This document shows positions 16,788 through 25,344 of a stretch of 64,000 nt of DNA, in pieces (position 1 is the first letter of the stretch; each line of letters opens with the position of its first letter). Made by a program: the position numbers and the translations under genes. Under the pieces are notes generated by a model. The model ran no database searches and was not told the DNA's origin. It worked only from the letters and a program-made list of their open reading frames with translations. Source of the stretch: Pseudoflavonifractor phocaeensis (GTDB lineage: Bacteria > Bacillota > Clostridia > Oscillospirales > Oscillospiraceae); the NCBI RefSeq assembly GCF_021531375.1, contig NZ_JADYTU010000001.1, positions 214,151 through 278,150 of the forward strand, read 5' to 3'.

Positions 16788-17186
16788 TCAACCGCCGTCC
16801 CACAGGTTCAAGCTGTCGTCGGGATGCCAGGGAGCGGTGGATACCGCCTGCCAGCGCAGGACGGTATAGGCATCGCCGTCCAGCCGAACCTCCACCAAAA
16901 GGGTCTGGGTGTCGGAGATGGGACAGGAGTAGGCAAAGACGTCGCCCTGGCGGGCCACGCCGGGGGGCTGCCGGCCCTGGCGCAGCTGGGCCAGAATGGC
17001 CTCGGCCTGACAGTCCGCTTGGTAGTAGTCGTACACGGCCTGGGCGGCGGCGGAGCTCAGCCGGTCGTTCGCTAAGGCGGTGGACAGGGACAGCAGGGCG
17101 AAGACGGTCAGAGCGAGCACGGCGAAGATGACCAGCAGCGAGGTTCCGCCCACCACAGGGGGAGAAAAGCGTTCTCTGTCAGCCAT
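16788..17186 (-). CDS. Pilus-operon membrane protein (pilin-like)
   Basis: A 132-residue protein with one N-terminal membrane segment (SLLVIFAVLALTVFALLSL) preceded by a Gly-Gly, then an extracytoplasmic helical stretch and a small beta domain ending WHPDDSLNLWDGG. The layout resembles a pseudopilin or PilX-like minor pilin, although no clean class III prepilin site is visible. It overlaps the upstream gene by eight bases and precedes pilT by 32 bp, so it is translated with the pilus genes. Confidence 0.7.
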   Translation of the reverse strand: MADRERFSPPVVGGTSLLVIFAVLALTVFALLSLSTALANDRLSSAAAQAVYDYYQADCQAEAILAQLRQGRQPPGVARQGDVFAYSCPISDTQTLLVEVRLDGDAYTVLRWQAVSTAPWHPDDSLNLWDGG

Positions 17187-17628
17187 GGCCGTCCGCCTCC
17201 CCCTGCCACGCCACGGTCAGCTCCGCCAGAGCGGAGGCCTCCGGATCACGCTCCGGCATGACCCGGACACGGGCATGACACAGTCCTGTTACCTCCGAGG
17301 GCTCCCCCTGGGCCTCCAGCCGGTAGACGGCCCGTTCCTGGTCCGTCACGGACCAGGTTTCATCGTAGAATATATACCACAGGCCCTGGGAGACCTGACC
17401 GCCCAGCCTCCGGGCGGCTTCCTCCTGGGCGTGGGCCGTGTCTCCTCCGGCGTGTTTCAGGGTCTCGGCGGCGTTCTGGACCTCCAGCAGGGCCCGGTCC
17501 CGGGCCTCGTTTTGCCGGGAGAGCTGGTCAGACCAGACGAAGGCACGCAGACACAGGGCGGCGGCCAGGGCAAAGACCAGCACCATGACAGCCTGCTCCA
17601 TGAGGGCCAGGGGAGCCTTGCTTCTCAT
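17179..17628 (-). CDS. Pilus-operon membrane protein
   Basis: A 149-residue protein with a short cytoplasmic N-terminus, a hydrophobic helix (QAVMVLVFALAAALCLRAFVW) and a periplasmic/extracellular domain starting with a helix (SRQNEARDRALLEVQNAAETL). This is the pilin-like form, Glu11 being followed by the hydrophobic helix. It overlaps its neighbours on both sides by four to eight bases. The family is not certain. Confidence 0.7.
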   Translation of the reverse strand: MRSKAPLALMEQAVMVLVFALAAALCLRAFVWSDQLSRQNEARDRALLEVQNAAETLKHAGGDTAHAQEEAARRLGGQVSQGLWYIFYDETWSVTDQERAVYRLEAQGEPSEVTGLCHARVRVMPERDPEASALAELTVAWQGEADGHG

Positions 17629-18128
17629 GGAGCCGCCCCCTCTCCGCTCCGAAGGGCCAGCGTCAAGCGGACAGGGTCCTCGCCCGGGATCAGAAGCTCG
17701 CAGGACAGCAGACCGTCCTCCAGTTTCAAAGACATGCCCCGGCTGGGAAGCAGCTTCTCGCCGACGTCCGGGGAGAACGCCTCGCCTGCGGCGGAAAACA
17801 GCTCCCGGAGCCAGCCGTCATAACAGTAGATCCAGGTCACATAGTCCTCTCCTCCGATGTGTTCCGTGAGCACGAGGGCGTCCCCTGCCTGACGGGAGAA
17901 GGTCAGACAGACGGCTCCGCCCCCCTCGGCCTGGCGGACCTTGGCCGCCAGATACTGGGCGCAGGTGCGCCGGTCATAGGCGGCTTGGTCCCGCTCCGTG
18001 ACCCGGCGGTAGGCGTCGGCGCCGAAGAGCAGGACAAACAGCACGCAGACCGCGAAAAGGCTGAACAGGAGCAGAACGCTCAGACCGCCGATGATATGGT
18101 TGTCTTTTCCATCATGGTTCATTGGCAC
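17625..18128 (-). CDS. Pilus-operon protein, DUF4860-like
   Basis: A 167-residue protein with one membrane segment (GLSVLLLFSLFAVCVLFVLLFG) and an extracytoplasmic domain containing RTCAQYLAAKVRQAEG and the sequence YCYDGWLRELF. Order, size and these motifs match DUF4860 proteins found in Clostridial type IV pilus clusters. It overlaps the next gene by four bases and the previous one by 17 bases. A minor-pilin or pilus-anchoring role is inferred from context only. Confidence 0.72.
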   Translation of the reverse strand: MPMNHDGKDNHIIGGLSVLLLFSLFAVCVLFVLLFGADAYRRVTERDQAAYDRRTCAQYLAAKVRQAEGGGAVCLTFSRQAGDALVLTEHIGGEDYVTWIYCYDGWLRELFSAAGEAFSPDVGEKLLPSRGMSLKLEDGLLSCELLIPGEDPVRLTLALRSGEGAAP

Positions 18129-18480
18129 GCTCCAAAACCGTGATGTCGGGCATCAGGTTTGATCCGAAGATGTTGTAAAATACCGTGTAGTGTTCCCGGT
18201 CGATTTGGAGACCGTAGCGCACCTCCAGATAGGCCAGATCGGGGGGGTAGATCCCCTCGGCGGTGTAGCAGGCCACGGCGGCCCGGCGGATGGAGTCTTC
18301 CAGCCGCTGCCGCTCCTCCCCGCTCCGGTTGTTGTCCAGATCGGCCAGGCCGGCCAGGAAGCAGAACAGGACCAGGAGAACGGCGGCGGGAAACAGAAGG
18401 GACCGGAGGACGGCGGCGGGAAACAGAAGGGACCGGAGGACGGCGGTCCCGCGGCGCGAATGCTGTCCCATAGGCGTCAC
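18112..18480 (-). CDS. Pilus-operon small membrane protein with a duplicated membrane segment
   Basis: A 122-residue protein beginning MTPMGQHSRRGT and carrying a hydrophobic region that includes LRSLLFPAAV twice in tandem, then VLLVLFCFLAGLADLD. A soluble domain follows (RLEDSIRRAAVACYTAEGIYPPDLAYLEVRYGL read in parts) that resembles the processed domain of GspG/pilin-like proteins. The DNA repeat is exact over 30 bp. It overlaps pilC at the start by four bases. Probably a pilus component; the exact family is unknown. Confidence 0.7.
   Translation of the reverse strand: MTPMGQHSRRGTAVLRSLLFPAAVLRSLLFPAAVLLVLFCFLAGLADLDNNRSGEERQRLEDSIRRAAVACYTAEGIYPPDLAYLEVRYGLQIDREHYTVFYNIFGSNLMPDITVLERANEP
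18381..18440. repeat. Exact 30-bp tandem duplication in a coding region
   Basis: Two abutting copies (18381-18410 and 18411-18440) are identical and add ten residues in frame to a membrane segment of the pilus-operon protein. A partial third unit follows. Confidence 0.92.
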
Positions 18481-19523
18481 CCAATGGAAGACATGATGTG
18501 CATGAGGGGCAGCATCACAGACAGAAGGATCACACCCACCAGGGCGGAGGTGATGATGACCAGCGTGGGCTCGATTCGGCCCACGGCCTCCTCCAGGGAG
18601 GCCTCGCTCTCCTCGGACAGCCGACGGGCAATCTGGGACATGGCGGAGTCACCGGAGCCGCTCCGCAGGCCCAGTTCCAACAGGCGGCATTCCCCTTTGG
18701 GCAGCAGGTCCGCGTCCGTCATGGCCTGGGTCAGCGGGGCCCCCTGTTCCAGCCGGGCCAGGCAGTGGGCGCAGCGCTGCCGGGCGGCGGGCACATCGTC
18801 CAGCAGGGCGGCGGACAGGGAGATCGCTTCCTCCAGGGGCAGGCCGCTGCTCAGCCCCATAGACAGAGATCGGGCGAAGCGGGCGGTGTTCAGCTTCCGG
18901 GAGACACCCCGGTCCCCCCGTCCCTTCCGCCACCAGCCCAGAGCGCGCTGACGGAAGGCAGGGGAGGCGGCAAAGAGGACCAGCAGGCCCAAAACCAGAG
19001 CCAGCAGAACGAACAGCGCAGGCATGGCCCGGTCCAGCACCCGGCCCAGCGCCAGCAGCCCTCCGGCCAGACCGGAGAGCCGGCTGCCCAGATTGGCATA
19101 GACATCGTTGAAAACGGGGAGCACCCGGGTCAGCAGCACCACCAGCACTGCCAGCATGATGAGCAGGAGGACGGCGGGATACAGGAGAATGGAGCGCAGC
19201 CGGCGGTCCAGACGGGCACGGTTTTCATAGTACGCCGCCAGAGAGGAAAGGGCCTCTTCGGTGCGGCCGGAGCGCTCTCCTACGGTGAGCAGGCCGCAGA
19301 CATAGTCCGGGAAACATCCGGCGTCCCGGACGGCCTCCGCCAGGGAGCTGCCCTGGTCGGTCTGCCGGGCCATGCCGTCCAGTATGGCGCGGAGGGAGGA
19401 GGGGACGTCCTCGTCCGACAACAGGGACAGGCCGTCTCCCAGGGGGATGCCTGCGTGAAGCAGGAGGGACAGGGCCTGGCACAGGCCGCTGAGTTGGTCG
19501 TTGGACAAGCTGTGTGTTTTCAT
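18477..19523 (-). CDS. pilC: Type IV pilus/type II secretion inner-membrane platform protein PilC (GspF family)
   Basis: A 348-residue membrane protein with two T2SSF domains: cytoplasmic regions around LCQALSLLLHAGIPLGDGL and ARFARSLSMGLSSGLPLEEAI, and three membrane segments, the last near the C-terminus (LVIITSALVGVILLSVMLPLMHIM). PilC links the assembly and retraction ATPases to the growing pilus. ATG at 19523 with a TGGGGG ribosome binding site; longer in-frame extension is unlikely. It is the first gene of the operon pilC, four small membrane proteins, pilT. Confidence 0.9.
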   Translation of the reverse strand: MKTHSLSNDQLSGLCQALSLLLHAGIPLGDGLSLLSDEDVPSSLRAILDGMARQTDQGSSLAEAVRDAGCFPDYVCGLLTVGERSGRTEEALSSLAAYYENRARLDRRLRSILLYPAVLLLIMLAVLVVLLTRVLPVFNDVYANLGSRLSGLAGGLLALGRVLDRAMPALFVLLALVLGLLVLFAASPAFRQRALGWWRKGRGDRGVSRKLNTARFARSLSMGLSSGLPLEEAISLSAALLDDVPAARQRCAHCLARLEQGAPLTQAMTDADLLPKGECRLLELGLRSGSGDSAMSQIARRLSEESEASLEEAVGRIEPTLVIITSALVGVILLSVMLPLMHIMSSIG

Positions 19524-19617
19524 AAAACCCCCACATAATGGTATGTTACCACGGAATGGTATGAAGAGGAGCGGGAGAAGGGGGACAGCGGAAATACAAG
19601 CTCCGCGCGAGGGGCGC

Positions 19618-20613
19618 TCAATAAAAGTATTTTGGAGCGTAGTTGGACCCGTCTCCAATGTAAGCCATAATGGATTGGCTCTGTTTTCCAGAGGAGGCAA
19701 AGGTGGGATCCATCCGTTTCCAGGAGGCGCCGTCGAAATAGATCACGCCGTCCACCCAGCCGGTCTCCTGGGACCAGACGCTGATCCAGGCGTGATAGGT
19801 GGAACCGGCGTAGCCGACCACCAGCTTACAGGGCACGCCCTGGCTGCGGAGCATCCCGGTCATCAGCGCGGCGTAGTCAAAGCAGATCCCGGACTTTTTG
19901 TCCAGTACCGTGTCCAGAACGGGGAGGTAGCCGCTTTGGACAGTGGCGGCCAGCTGCTTGTCATAGGTCAGGCTGTTCACCACAAAGTTGTACACAGCCT
20001 CTACCTTTTTCAGTGGCTCGGTGATGTCCCTGGTCAACTCTTCGGCCTTGGCCACGGTGTTGACGGCGGGGGCGTAGTCCACATACTGGTTGGGGCGGAG
20101 GAAGGGAGCGAACTCGTCGGTCAGAGTGACCGTATGGGACTGGGACAGGACGCAGGCGTACTTGGTGCCTTCGATGTTCTCATAGACAACGAACTGATAG
20201 GTCCCGTTTCCGTCGGAGAGGGGGAAAGTGGCCCACTGTCCCACCGTGAGATTGTAGGTATAGGTGGTGGTGGGGCCCTTGACCTGGGCCTTCAGCCGCT
20301 TGTCGGTGGAGGCGGTGTACTGGACCATCACATAGCCGTCCTGGGTGTTGGAGTAGTCGATGACAGCTTTGTTGTTCCGCTTTTCCAGCGTGCCGGGAGC
20401 GGAGGAGGTCAACATAGTGGGAAGAGCGGCGGGGGCGTCGGACAGGGCTATCATCTCATCCTCCAGATCCGCCTGTTCAATCGTGACGGTGTCTATATAG
20501 GAGACGTCGGTGGAGGAGGGGCCCTCTGTCTGGTAGGAGGGAGCGGGACCGCACCCGGCCAAAAGAAGGAAGGCCAGAATAAAAGCAGCGCTCCGTAAGA
20601 TCAGTCGCAGCAT
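19618..20613 (-). CDS. Transglutaminase-like lipoprotein
   Basis: A 331-residue exported protein. The signal peptide ends in lipobox LLAGC; the C-terminal half is a transglutaminase/cysteine-protease-like core with the triad Cys in KSGICFDYAALM, His in TYHAWISVW and Asp in MDPTFA. Such secreted proteins act as proteases or cross-linkers at the cell surface; the substrate is unknown. The second ATG (20613) is chosen because GAGGTG lies seven bases before it; the first ATG at 20628 lacks a good site. It is divergent from the regulator gene at 20856. Confidence 0.88.
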   Translation of the reverse strand: MLRLILRSAAFILAFLLLAGCGPAPSYQTEGPSSTDVSYIDTVTIEQADLEDEMIALSDAPAALPTMLTSSAPGTLEKRNNKAVIDYSNTQDGYVMVQYTASTDKRLKAQVKGPTTTYTYNLTVGQWATFPLSDGNGTYQFVVYENIEGTKYACVLSQSHTVTLTDEFAPFLRPNQYVDYAPAVNTVAKAEELTRDITEPLKKVEAVYNFVVNSLTYDKQLAATVQSGYLPVLDTVLDKKSGICFDYAALMTGMLRSQGVPCKLVVGYAGSTYHAWISVWSQETGWVDGVIYFDGASWKRMDPTFASSGKQSQSIMAYIGDGSNYAPKYFY

Positions 20614-20754
20614 ATCGATACACCTCATTTGGAAGAAAAGCTAAAAACTAAAATGATGTTTCATCATCAGTATAACATATCACGGGAGAAAAAGAAAAGA
20701 TTTTTTAATGTAACGCAAAAATAGATAATATTTGTAACTTTTGAAAAGGTGTAA

Positions 20755-20796
20755 TTGCAATTTTAGAAAATTTGTGCTATTATCATATAAGCACAA
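20755..20796 (+). promoter_or_regulatory. Promoter with inverted-repeat operator for the BTAD regulator
   Basis: TTGCAA (20755-20760), 17-bp spacer and TATTAT (20778-20783) form the promoter. The inverted repeat TTGTGCT (20772-20778) and AGCACAA (20790-20796), with an 11-bp gap, straddles the -10 box, a position suited to repression or autoregulation. Confidence 0.6.
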
Positions 20797-20855
20797 CTAT
20801 AATTCTCTGCCTGAACGCCGGGACGACCCGGGAGAGAAAGGAAGAGGTGTGTATT

Positions 20856-22055
20856 ATGGAGGAGAAACGGCTGCGTGTGCGTATGCTGGGCAGTTTTTCC
20901 ATCGAACTGGATGACGCCAAAATGGACGACAGCGGAAACCGCTCCCGTAAAGTGTGGCTGCTGTTGGCCTATATGATCTATTACCGCAGCCGTGCGGTTT
21001 CCCAGGAGGAGCTGACCGACCTGCTCTGGGGAGACGAGGAGAACAGCTCCAATCCGCTGAATGCCCTGAAGACCATGTTCCACCGGGCCAGGACGATGCT
21101 GAACCAGCTGGGCAGCAACGCGGGGCACGAGCTGATCGTCCGCCGGGACGGCAGCTATGCCTGGAATACGGAGATCCCCATCTGGTTTGATGTGGAGACC
21201 TTTGACCAGCTGTGCCAGGCGGGAGCGGCGGCCCAGGATGAGGACCAGCGGCTGGAGCAGTATCTCCAGGCCATCGAATTGTACGGCGGAGACTTTCTGA
21301 ACAAGCTGTCCTCTGAGCCTTGGGTGGTGCCCATCGCCGCCTATTTCCATAATTTGTACATCCAGGCGACCCAGGAGAGCCTGATCCTGCTGGAGAATCG
21401 GGAACGCAGGGAGGAGGCCATTGGCATCTGCCGCCGGGCGCTGGAGGTCGAACCTTATAACGAGGATCTGTACCGCCATCTGATCCGGGACCTGCTGGAT
21501 ACGGGGGAGCAGCGGGAGGCTATCGCCGCCTACGAAGAGATGAGCGAGCTACTGTTCTCCAACTTCGGCGTCATGCCCTCAGAGGAGATCCGGGCCATGT
21601 ACCGGGAGGCAGTGCGTACCGTCAATGACCGGGCGGTGCCCATCGGCGTGGTCCGGGAGCAGCTGCGGGAGCAGGAACCCCCCGCCGGCGCGCTGGTCTG
21701 TGACTATGATTTCTTTAAGGTGCTCTACCATGCGGAGGCGCGGATGATCGCCCGGAGCGGGGACGCGGTCCATATCGGGCTGCTTTCCGTTCTGGGGGAG
21801 GGTGGAAAGGAGTTGCCCAAGCGCAGCCTGGACCGGGCGATGGAGAATTTGCAGGAGCAGATCCGGCTCAATCTGCGCCGGGGCGACATTGCCTCCCGGT
21901 GCAGCGTGTCCCAGTTTATCCTGATGCTGCCCCAGGCCAACTACGAAAACAGCTGCATGGTCTGTGAGCGGGTCATCAAGGCCTTTTACCGCCAGTACCC
22001 CCACTCCCCGGCGGAGCTGCACTATTCCGTTCAGCCCCTGGAGCCCAATACATGA
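20856..22055 (+). CDS. BTAD/SARP-type transcriptional regulator
   Basis: A 399-residue regulator. Residues 1-100 form an OmpR-like winged helix (RVRMLGSFSIELDD ... RKVWLLLAYMIYYRSRAVSQEELTDLLWG read in parts). A bacterial transcriptional activation domain of TPR-like helices follows to about 260 (WFDVETFDQLC, YLQAIELYGGDFL, VEPYNEDLYRHLIRDLLDTGE). The C-terminal about 120 residues look like a degenerate diguanylate-cyclase-type fold without GGDEF. AAAGGAAGAGGTG precedes ATG at 20856. The target genes are not evident; the operator at the promoter suggests self-control. Confidence 0.85.
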   Translation: MEEKRLRVRMLGSFSIELDDAKMDDSGNRSRKVWLLLAYMIYYRSRAVSQEELTDLLWGDEENSSNPLNALKTMFHRARTMLNQLGSNAGHELIVRRDGSYAWNTEIPIWFDVETFDQLCQAGAAAQDEDQRLEQYLQAIELYGGDFLNKLSSEPWVVPIAAYFHNLYIQATQESLILLENRERREEAIGICRRALEVEPYNEDLYRHLIRDLLDTGEQREAIAAYEEMSELLFSNFGVMPSEEIRAMYREAVRTVNDRAVPIGVVREQLREQEPPAGALVCDYDFFKVLYHAEARMIARSGDAVHIGLLSVLGEGGKELPKRSLDRAMENLQEQIRLNLRRGDIASRCSVSQFILMLPQANYENSCMVCERVIKAFYRQYPHSPAELHYSVQPLEPNT

Positions 22056-22069
22056 CCGTGACATATAAC

Positions 22070-22105
22070 AAGGCCGGCGAAAAAGTTTTTTCGCCGGCCT
22101 TTTTG
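22070..22105. terminator. Terminator shared by the BTAD regulator and the ilvD-like gene
   Basis: Stem AAGGCCGGCGAAAAA/TTTTTTCGCCGGCCTT with A and T runs on both sides, between convergent genes. Confidence 0.88.
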
Positions 22106-22123
22106 TGTACTTGACCTTTGCAC

Positions 22124-23773
22124 TTAGTCCATAAGCCACAGAGCCCCCTCGTGGGCGCCGCCCACGCCGTCCCGGTAGGCTTTCAGAATACCGGGGGCGG
22201 GGTGGTCCGGGCGGCGGATGTGACGCTTGCGTTCCTCCAACTCCTGGTCGGACAGTTCTACCTGGAGCAGCTTGTGCTCCAGATCAATGGTGATGATGTC
22301 TCCGTCCCGGAGGCAGGCGATGGGCCCGCCCTCCCAGGCCTCAGGGGCGATATGTCCCACGCAGGGCCCCCGGGAGGCACCGGAGAACCGGCCGTCGGTG
22401 ATCATGGCCACCGAGGTGTGCAGTCCCATGCCCATGAGCATGGCGGCAGGAATGGACATCTCCCGCATTCCGGGACCGCCCTTGGGGCCCTCGTAACGGA
22501 TGACCAGGACGCAGCCGGGCTCCACCTTGGAGTGGAGGAGGTGGTCCATCAGGTCCTCTTCCGAGTCAAAGACCACCGCCGGTCCACGGTGATAGAACAT
22601 TTTGGGGTCCACGCCGCTTTTCTTGACCACGGCGCCCTGGGGAGCCAGATTGCCGTACAGGATGGTGAAACAGCCGTCGGGATGGAGGGGGTCCTCCTCG
22701 GAGTGGATGACCGCCGGGTCCACCGGCCGGGAGACGGAATCCAGCAGTTGCCCCAGAGTGCCGCCGAAGGCCATGGGCACGTCCAGATTCAGATGCCGCC
22801 GGATGGCGTTCAGCGTGCCGGGAACTCCGCCGGCCCGGTGGTAGTCGGTGAGATTATAGGGGGAGGAGGGCTTGAATTTCGCAATGACGGGCGTCTGCTC
22901 CTGAATGGCGTCAAATTCCTTCAGATCCATGGGGACGCCGGCTGCCCGGGCGATAGCCATGACGTGCATGACAAAGTTGGTGGACCCGCCGGTGGCGGAG
23001 ACGTGGAGGATTCCGTTGCGGAGGGAGTCCCGGGTCAGGAAGGTCCGGGCGGTGATCCCCGCCCGGGTCAGCGCGACGATCCGTTCTCCCACGTCACGGG
23101 CCTGGCGTACCTTGGCGGAGGAGCAGGAGAGCATGGTGGTGGACCCCATGGGGCACAGGCCCAGCACCTCGGCAAAGACGCCCATGGTGTTGGCGGTACC
23201 GTACATGGAGCAGGTGCCGCAGGAGAAGCAGATGTTCTCCTTATAGTCGGCAAAGGCCTCATCGGTGATCTTCCCCGCGTTCCGGGCGCCGATGGACTCC
23301 TTCAGGTCCGGGGTGACCAGTGCCCGGTCTCCGGCGTCGTAGGGGACCATGGAGCCGGCGGTCAGGAACAGGGAGGGAACGTTGATGGAAGCCGCCGCCA
23401 TGAGCATGGCGGGGACGATCTTGTCGCAGGAGCACAGAAAGACCAGCCCGTCGAAGGCGTGGGCCTTGGCCATGGCCTCCACCGAGGCGGCGATCAGGTC
23501 CCGCTGGGGCAGAATGTACTGCATCCCGATGAGCTGAGCCATGCCGTCGCAGGGGGCGGGGACGGTGAACTCCGCCGGTGCGCCTCCCGCGGCCCATACC
23601 CCTTCCTTCACATGATTGACCAGTTCCTTAAAGGGCTTGTGGCCGGGGTTGACGTCATTCCAGGAGTTGACGATGCCGATGACCGGCTTTTTCAGATCCT
23701 TGTCCCGGTAGCCGGCGGCCCCCATCAGCCCCACATAGTAGGCGTCGGCCATGCTGTCCCGTTTCTCTTTCAT
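22124..23773 (-). CDS. ilvD: IlvD/Edd-family dehydratase (dihydroxy-acid or sugar-acid)
   Basis: A 549-residue iron-sulfur dehydratase. Cluster-binding cysteines lie in [22 protein letters not shown] and [16 protein letters not shown], and the C-terminal substrate region has [22 protein letters not shown]. IlvD makes branched-chain keto acids; family relatives dehydrate sugar acids. The N-terminus ([13 protein letters not shown]) and [10 protein letters not shown] differ from textbook IlvD, and the partner is an iron alcohol dehydrogenase, not ilv genes, so a sugar-acid role is possible. It lies 17 bp after the alcohol dehydrogenase in one operon. Confidence 0.85.
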   Translation of the reverse strand: MKEKRDSMADAYYVGLMGAAGYRDKDLKKPVIGIVNSWNDVNPGHKPFKELVNHVKEGVWAAGGAPAEFTVPAPCDGMAQLIGMQYILPQRDLIAASVEAMAKAHAFDGLVFLCSCDKIVPAMLMAAASINVPSLFLTAGSMVPYDAGDRALVTPDLKESIGARNAGKITDEAFADYKENICFSCGTCSMYGTANTMGVFAEVLGLCPMGSTTMLSCSSAKVRQARDVGERIVALTRAGITARTFLTRDSLRNGILHVSATGGSTNFVMHVMAIARAAGVPMDLKEFDAIQEQTPVIAKFKPSSPYNLTDYHRAGGVPGTLNAIRRHLNLDVPMAFGGTLGQLLDSVSRPVDPAVIHSEEDPLHPDGCFTILYGNLAPQGAVVKKSGVDPKMFYHRGPAVVFDSEEDLMDHLLHSKVEPGCVLVIRYEGPKGGPGMREMSIPAAMLMGMGLHTSVAMITDGRFSGASRGPCVGHIAPEAWEGGPIACLRDGDIITIDLEHKLLQVELSDQELEERKRHIRRPDHPAPGILKAYRDGVGGAHEGALWLMD

Positions 23774-23790
23774 ATTGCCTCACTCCAAAT

Positions 23791-24978
23791 TCAGTGGTTG
23801 GCCAGCCGGTAGATGGTCAGGATGTCCTCGTAGCCCAGTACCCGGAAGGAGCCGATGGTCCGGGTCCCGAAGAAGGTGCAGCGGTGGGCCAGCTCCCGGA
23901 GCTTCTCCTCCGGCAGTATGCCGCAGCCTAGCTCAGAGAAGCAGGTGGGCATATTTAAGGAGCGGAAGTAGGCGGCTGTGGTCTCGATGGCCTCCAGGGC
24001 CAGGGCCTCGTCGTCCTTCCCGGCGGGGTCCAGACCCCACACCTGAACGCCGAACTGGGCAAACCGGGCGGGATTGGTCTGATAGCAGAACCGGGCCCAG
24101 CTGTCCCATACGGTGGCCAAAGTGGCGCCGTGGGCAGCGTCAAACATGGCGCTGAGCTCGTGGCCCAGCTGGTGGGGAGCGAAGTCCTGGATACCGCCCA
24201 GTCCAGTGAGGCCGTTGTGGGACAGAGAGCCGGCCCACATCAGCTCGCTCATGGCCTGGTAGTCGCCGGGATGGTCCAAAGCACGCCGGCCGTTCCGAAT
24301 GACGCAGCGCAGCAGGCCCTGGGCGATCTCGTCGGTGAGTTCGTTGGAGGTCACCGGGTTGAAGTAGCGGTCCATGGTGTGCATCATGATGTCCACCACG
24401 CCGCAGGAGATCTGGTAGGGAGGGAGCGTGAAGGTGAGTTCCGGGTTCAGGATGGCGAAGCGGGGACGGTGGGGTTCAAAGGTCAGGCCGCGCTTGACGT
24501 GGTTCTCCTCGTTGGTGAGCACGGCGGAGCTGCTGCTCTCGCTGCCGGCGGCGGGAATGGTGAGAACAACGCCGATGGGGAGGTTTTGGGTCACTGTCAC
24601 CTTGCGGGTCCAGATGTCCCAGAGGTCGTACTCGACGTTGGCGGCGCCCAGGGAGATGGCTTTGGCGGCGTCGATCACGCTGCCGCCGCCCACGGCCAGC
24701 AGAAAGTCGGCGCCAAAGGCCACCGCCTTCTCCACGCCGGCCCGGGCGAAGCCCAGGCGGGGATTGGGCGTGACGCCGCCCAGAGTCTCATAGGTCAGTC
24801 CGGCCTCCTCCAGCGACGCTTTGATCCGGTCCAGCAGACCGCTTTTGACGGCGCTCTGTCCGCCGTAGACCACCAGTACGCGGGAGCCGCCGTACTCCGC
24901 GACCCGCCGGCCGGTCTGGTCCTCGGTCCCGGTGCCGAAAATGATCTTGGTGGGGGAGTGGAATTCAAATGCCTGCAT
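23791..24978 (-). CDS. Iron-containing alcohol dehydrogenase (butanol dehydrogenase-like)
   Basis: A 395-residue group III alcohol dehydrogenase. NAD(P)-binding GGGSVIDAAKAI and the metal site residues (Asp/His in the ELSAMFDAAHGATLA region and PHQLGHELS) are typical, with the signature TIPAAGSESSSSAV. The protein resembles YqhD/BdhA butanol dehydrogenases, which reduce aldehydes with NAD(P)H. ATG at 24978 behind GAGGAGG. It leads a two-gene operon with the ilvD-like dehydratase; together they might convert a sugar acid or diol-derived compound, which is inference. Confidence 0.9.
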   Translation of the reverse strand: MQAFEFHSPTKIIFGTGTEDQTGRRVAEYGGSRVLVVYGGQSAVKSGLLDRIKASLEEAGLTYETLGGVTPNPRLGFARAGVEKAVAFGADFLLAVGGGSVIDAAKAISLGAANVEYDLWDIWTRKVTVTQNLPIGVVLTIPAAGSESSSSAVLTNEENHVKRGLTFEPHRPRFAILNPELTFTLPPYQISCGVVDIMMHTMDRYFNPVTSNELTDEIAQGLLRCVIRNGRRALDHPGDYQAMSELMWAGSLSHNGLTGLGGIQDFAPHQLGHELSAMFDAAHGATLATVWDSWARFCYQTNPARFAQFGVQVWGLDPAGKDDEALALEAIETTAAYFRSLNMPTCFSELGCGILPEEKLRELAHRCTFFGTRTIGSFRVLGYEDILTIYRLANH

Positions 24979-25344
24979 ATGAGCAAACCTCCTCTGACGT
25001 GGTATGGTTATCATCATGGTAACACACGGGGACGGAGAGCGTCAACGAGGGGATGGGAAAACGGAGCGTCCCGGGTCAGAACGCCTCGTTCTGCACGGCT
25101 CGAAAGCAGGTGTGTGCAGACGGAACTTCCGGCTCCGGAAGGGACTGCGGCCAGCTTGACAAACCGTCGATTTGAGGGCGGCTATCGTTCAGAAAAAAAC
25201 AACAATGGATGAAAGCCGGGTGTCCGTAAAACAGTTTCAGTCCCGGCAGTAATGTCTGCCGGGACTGTTCTTGCATATATTGTAGCCGTATGATATGATT
25301 AAACAGACTGATAAACTGGAATTTGTGGAGTAGGAGAAGAAAAT
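24979..25344. other. Gap with an orphan terminator hairpin
   Basis: No convincing gene. It contains a near-perfect hairpin AGTCCCGGCAG/CTGCCGGGACT at 25239-25266 followed by GTTCTTGC. That looks like a plus-strand terminator with no plus-strand gene before it. Base composition drops sharply after about 25270, where an AT-rich insertion begins. Confidence 0.5.

Noticed and set aside
22118..23812. 564-codon plus-strand ORF opposite the ilvD-like gene
   Set aside because: Shadow frame; the reverse strand encodes a full IlvD/Edd protein with cluster cysteines.
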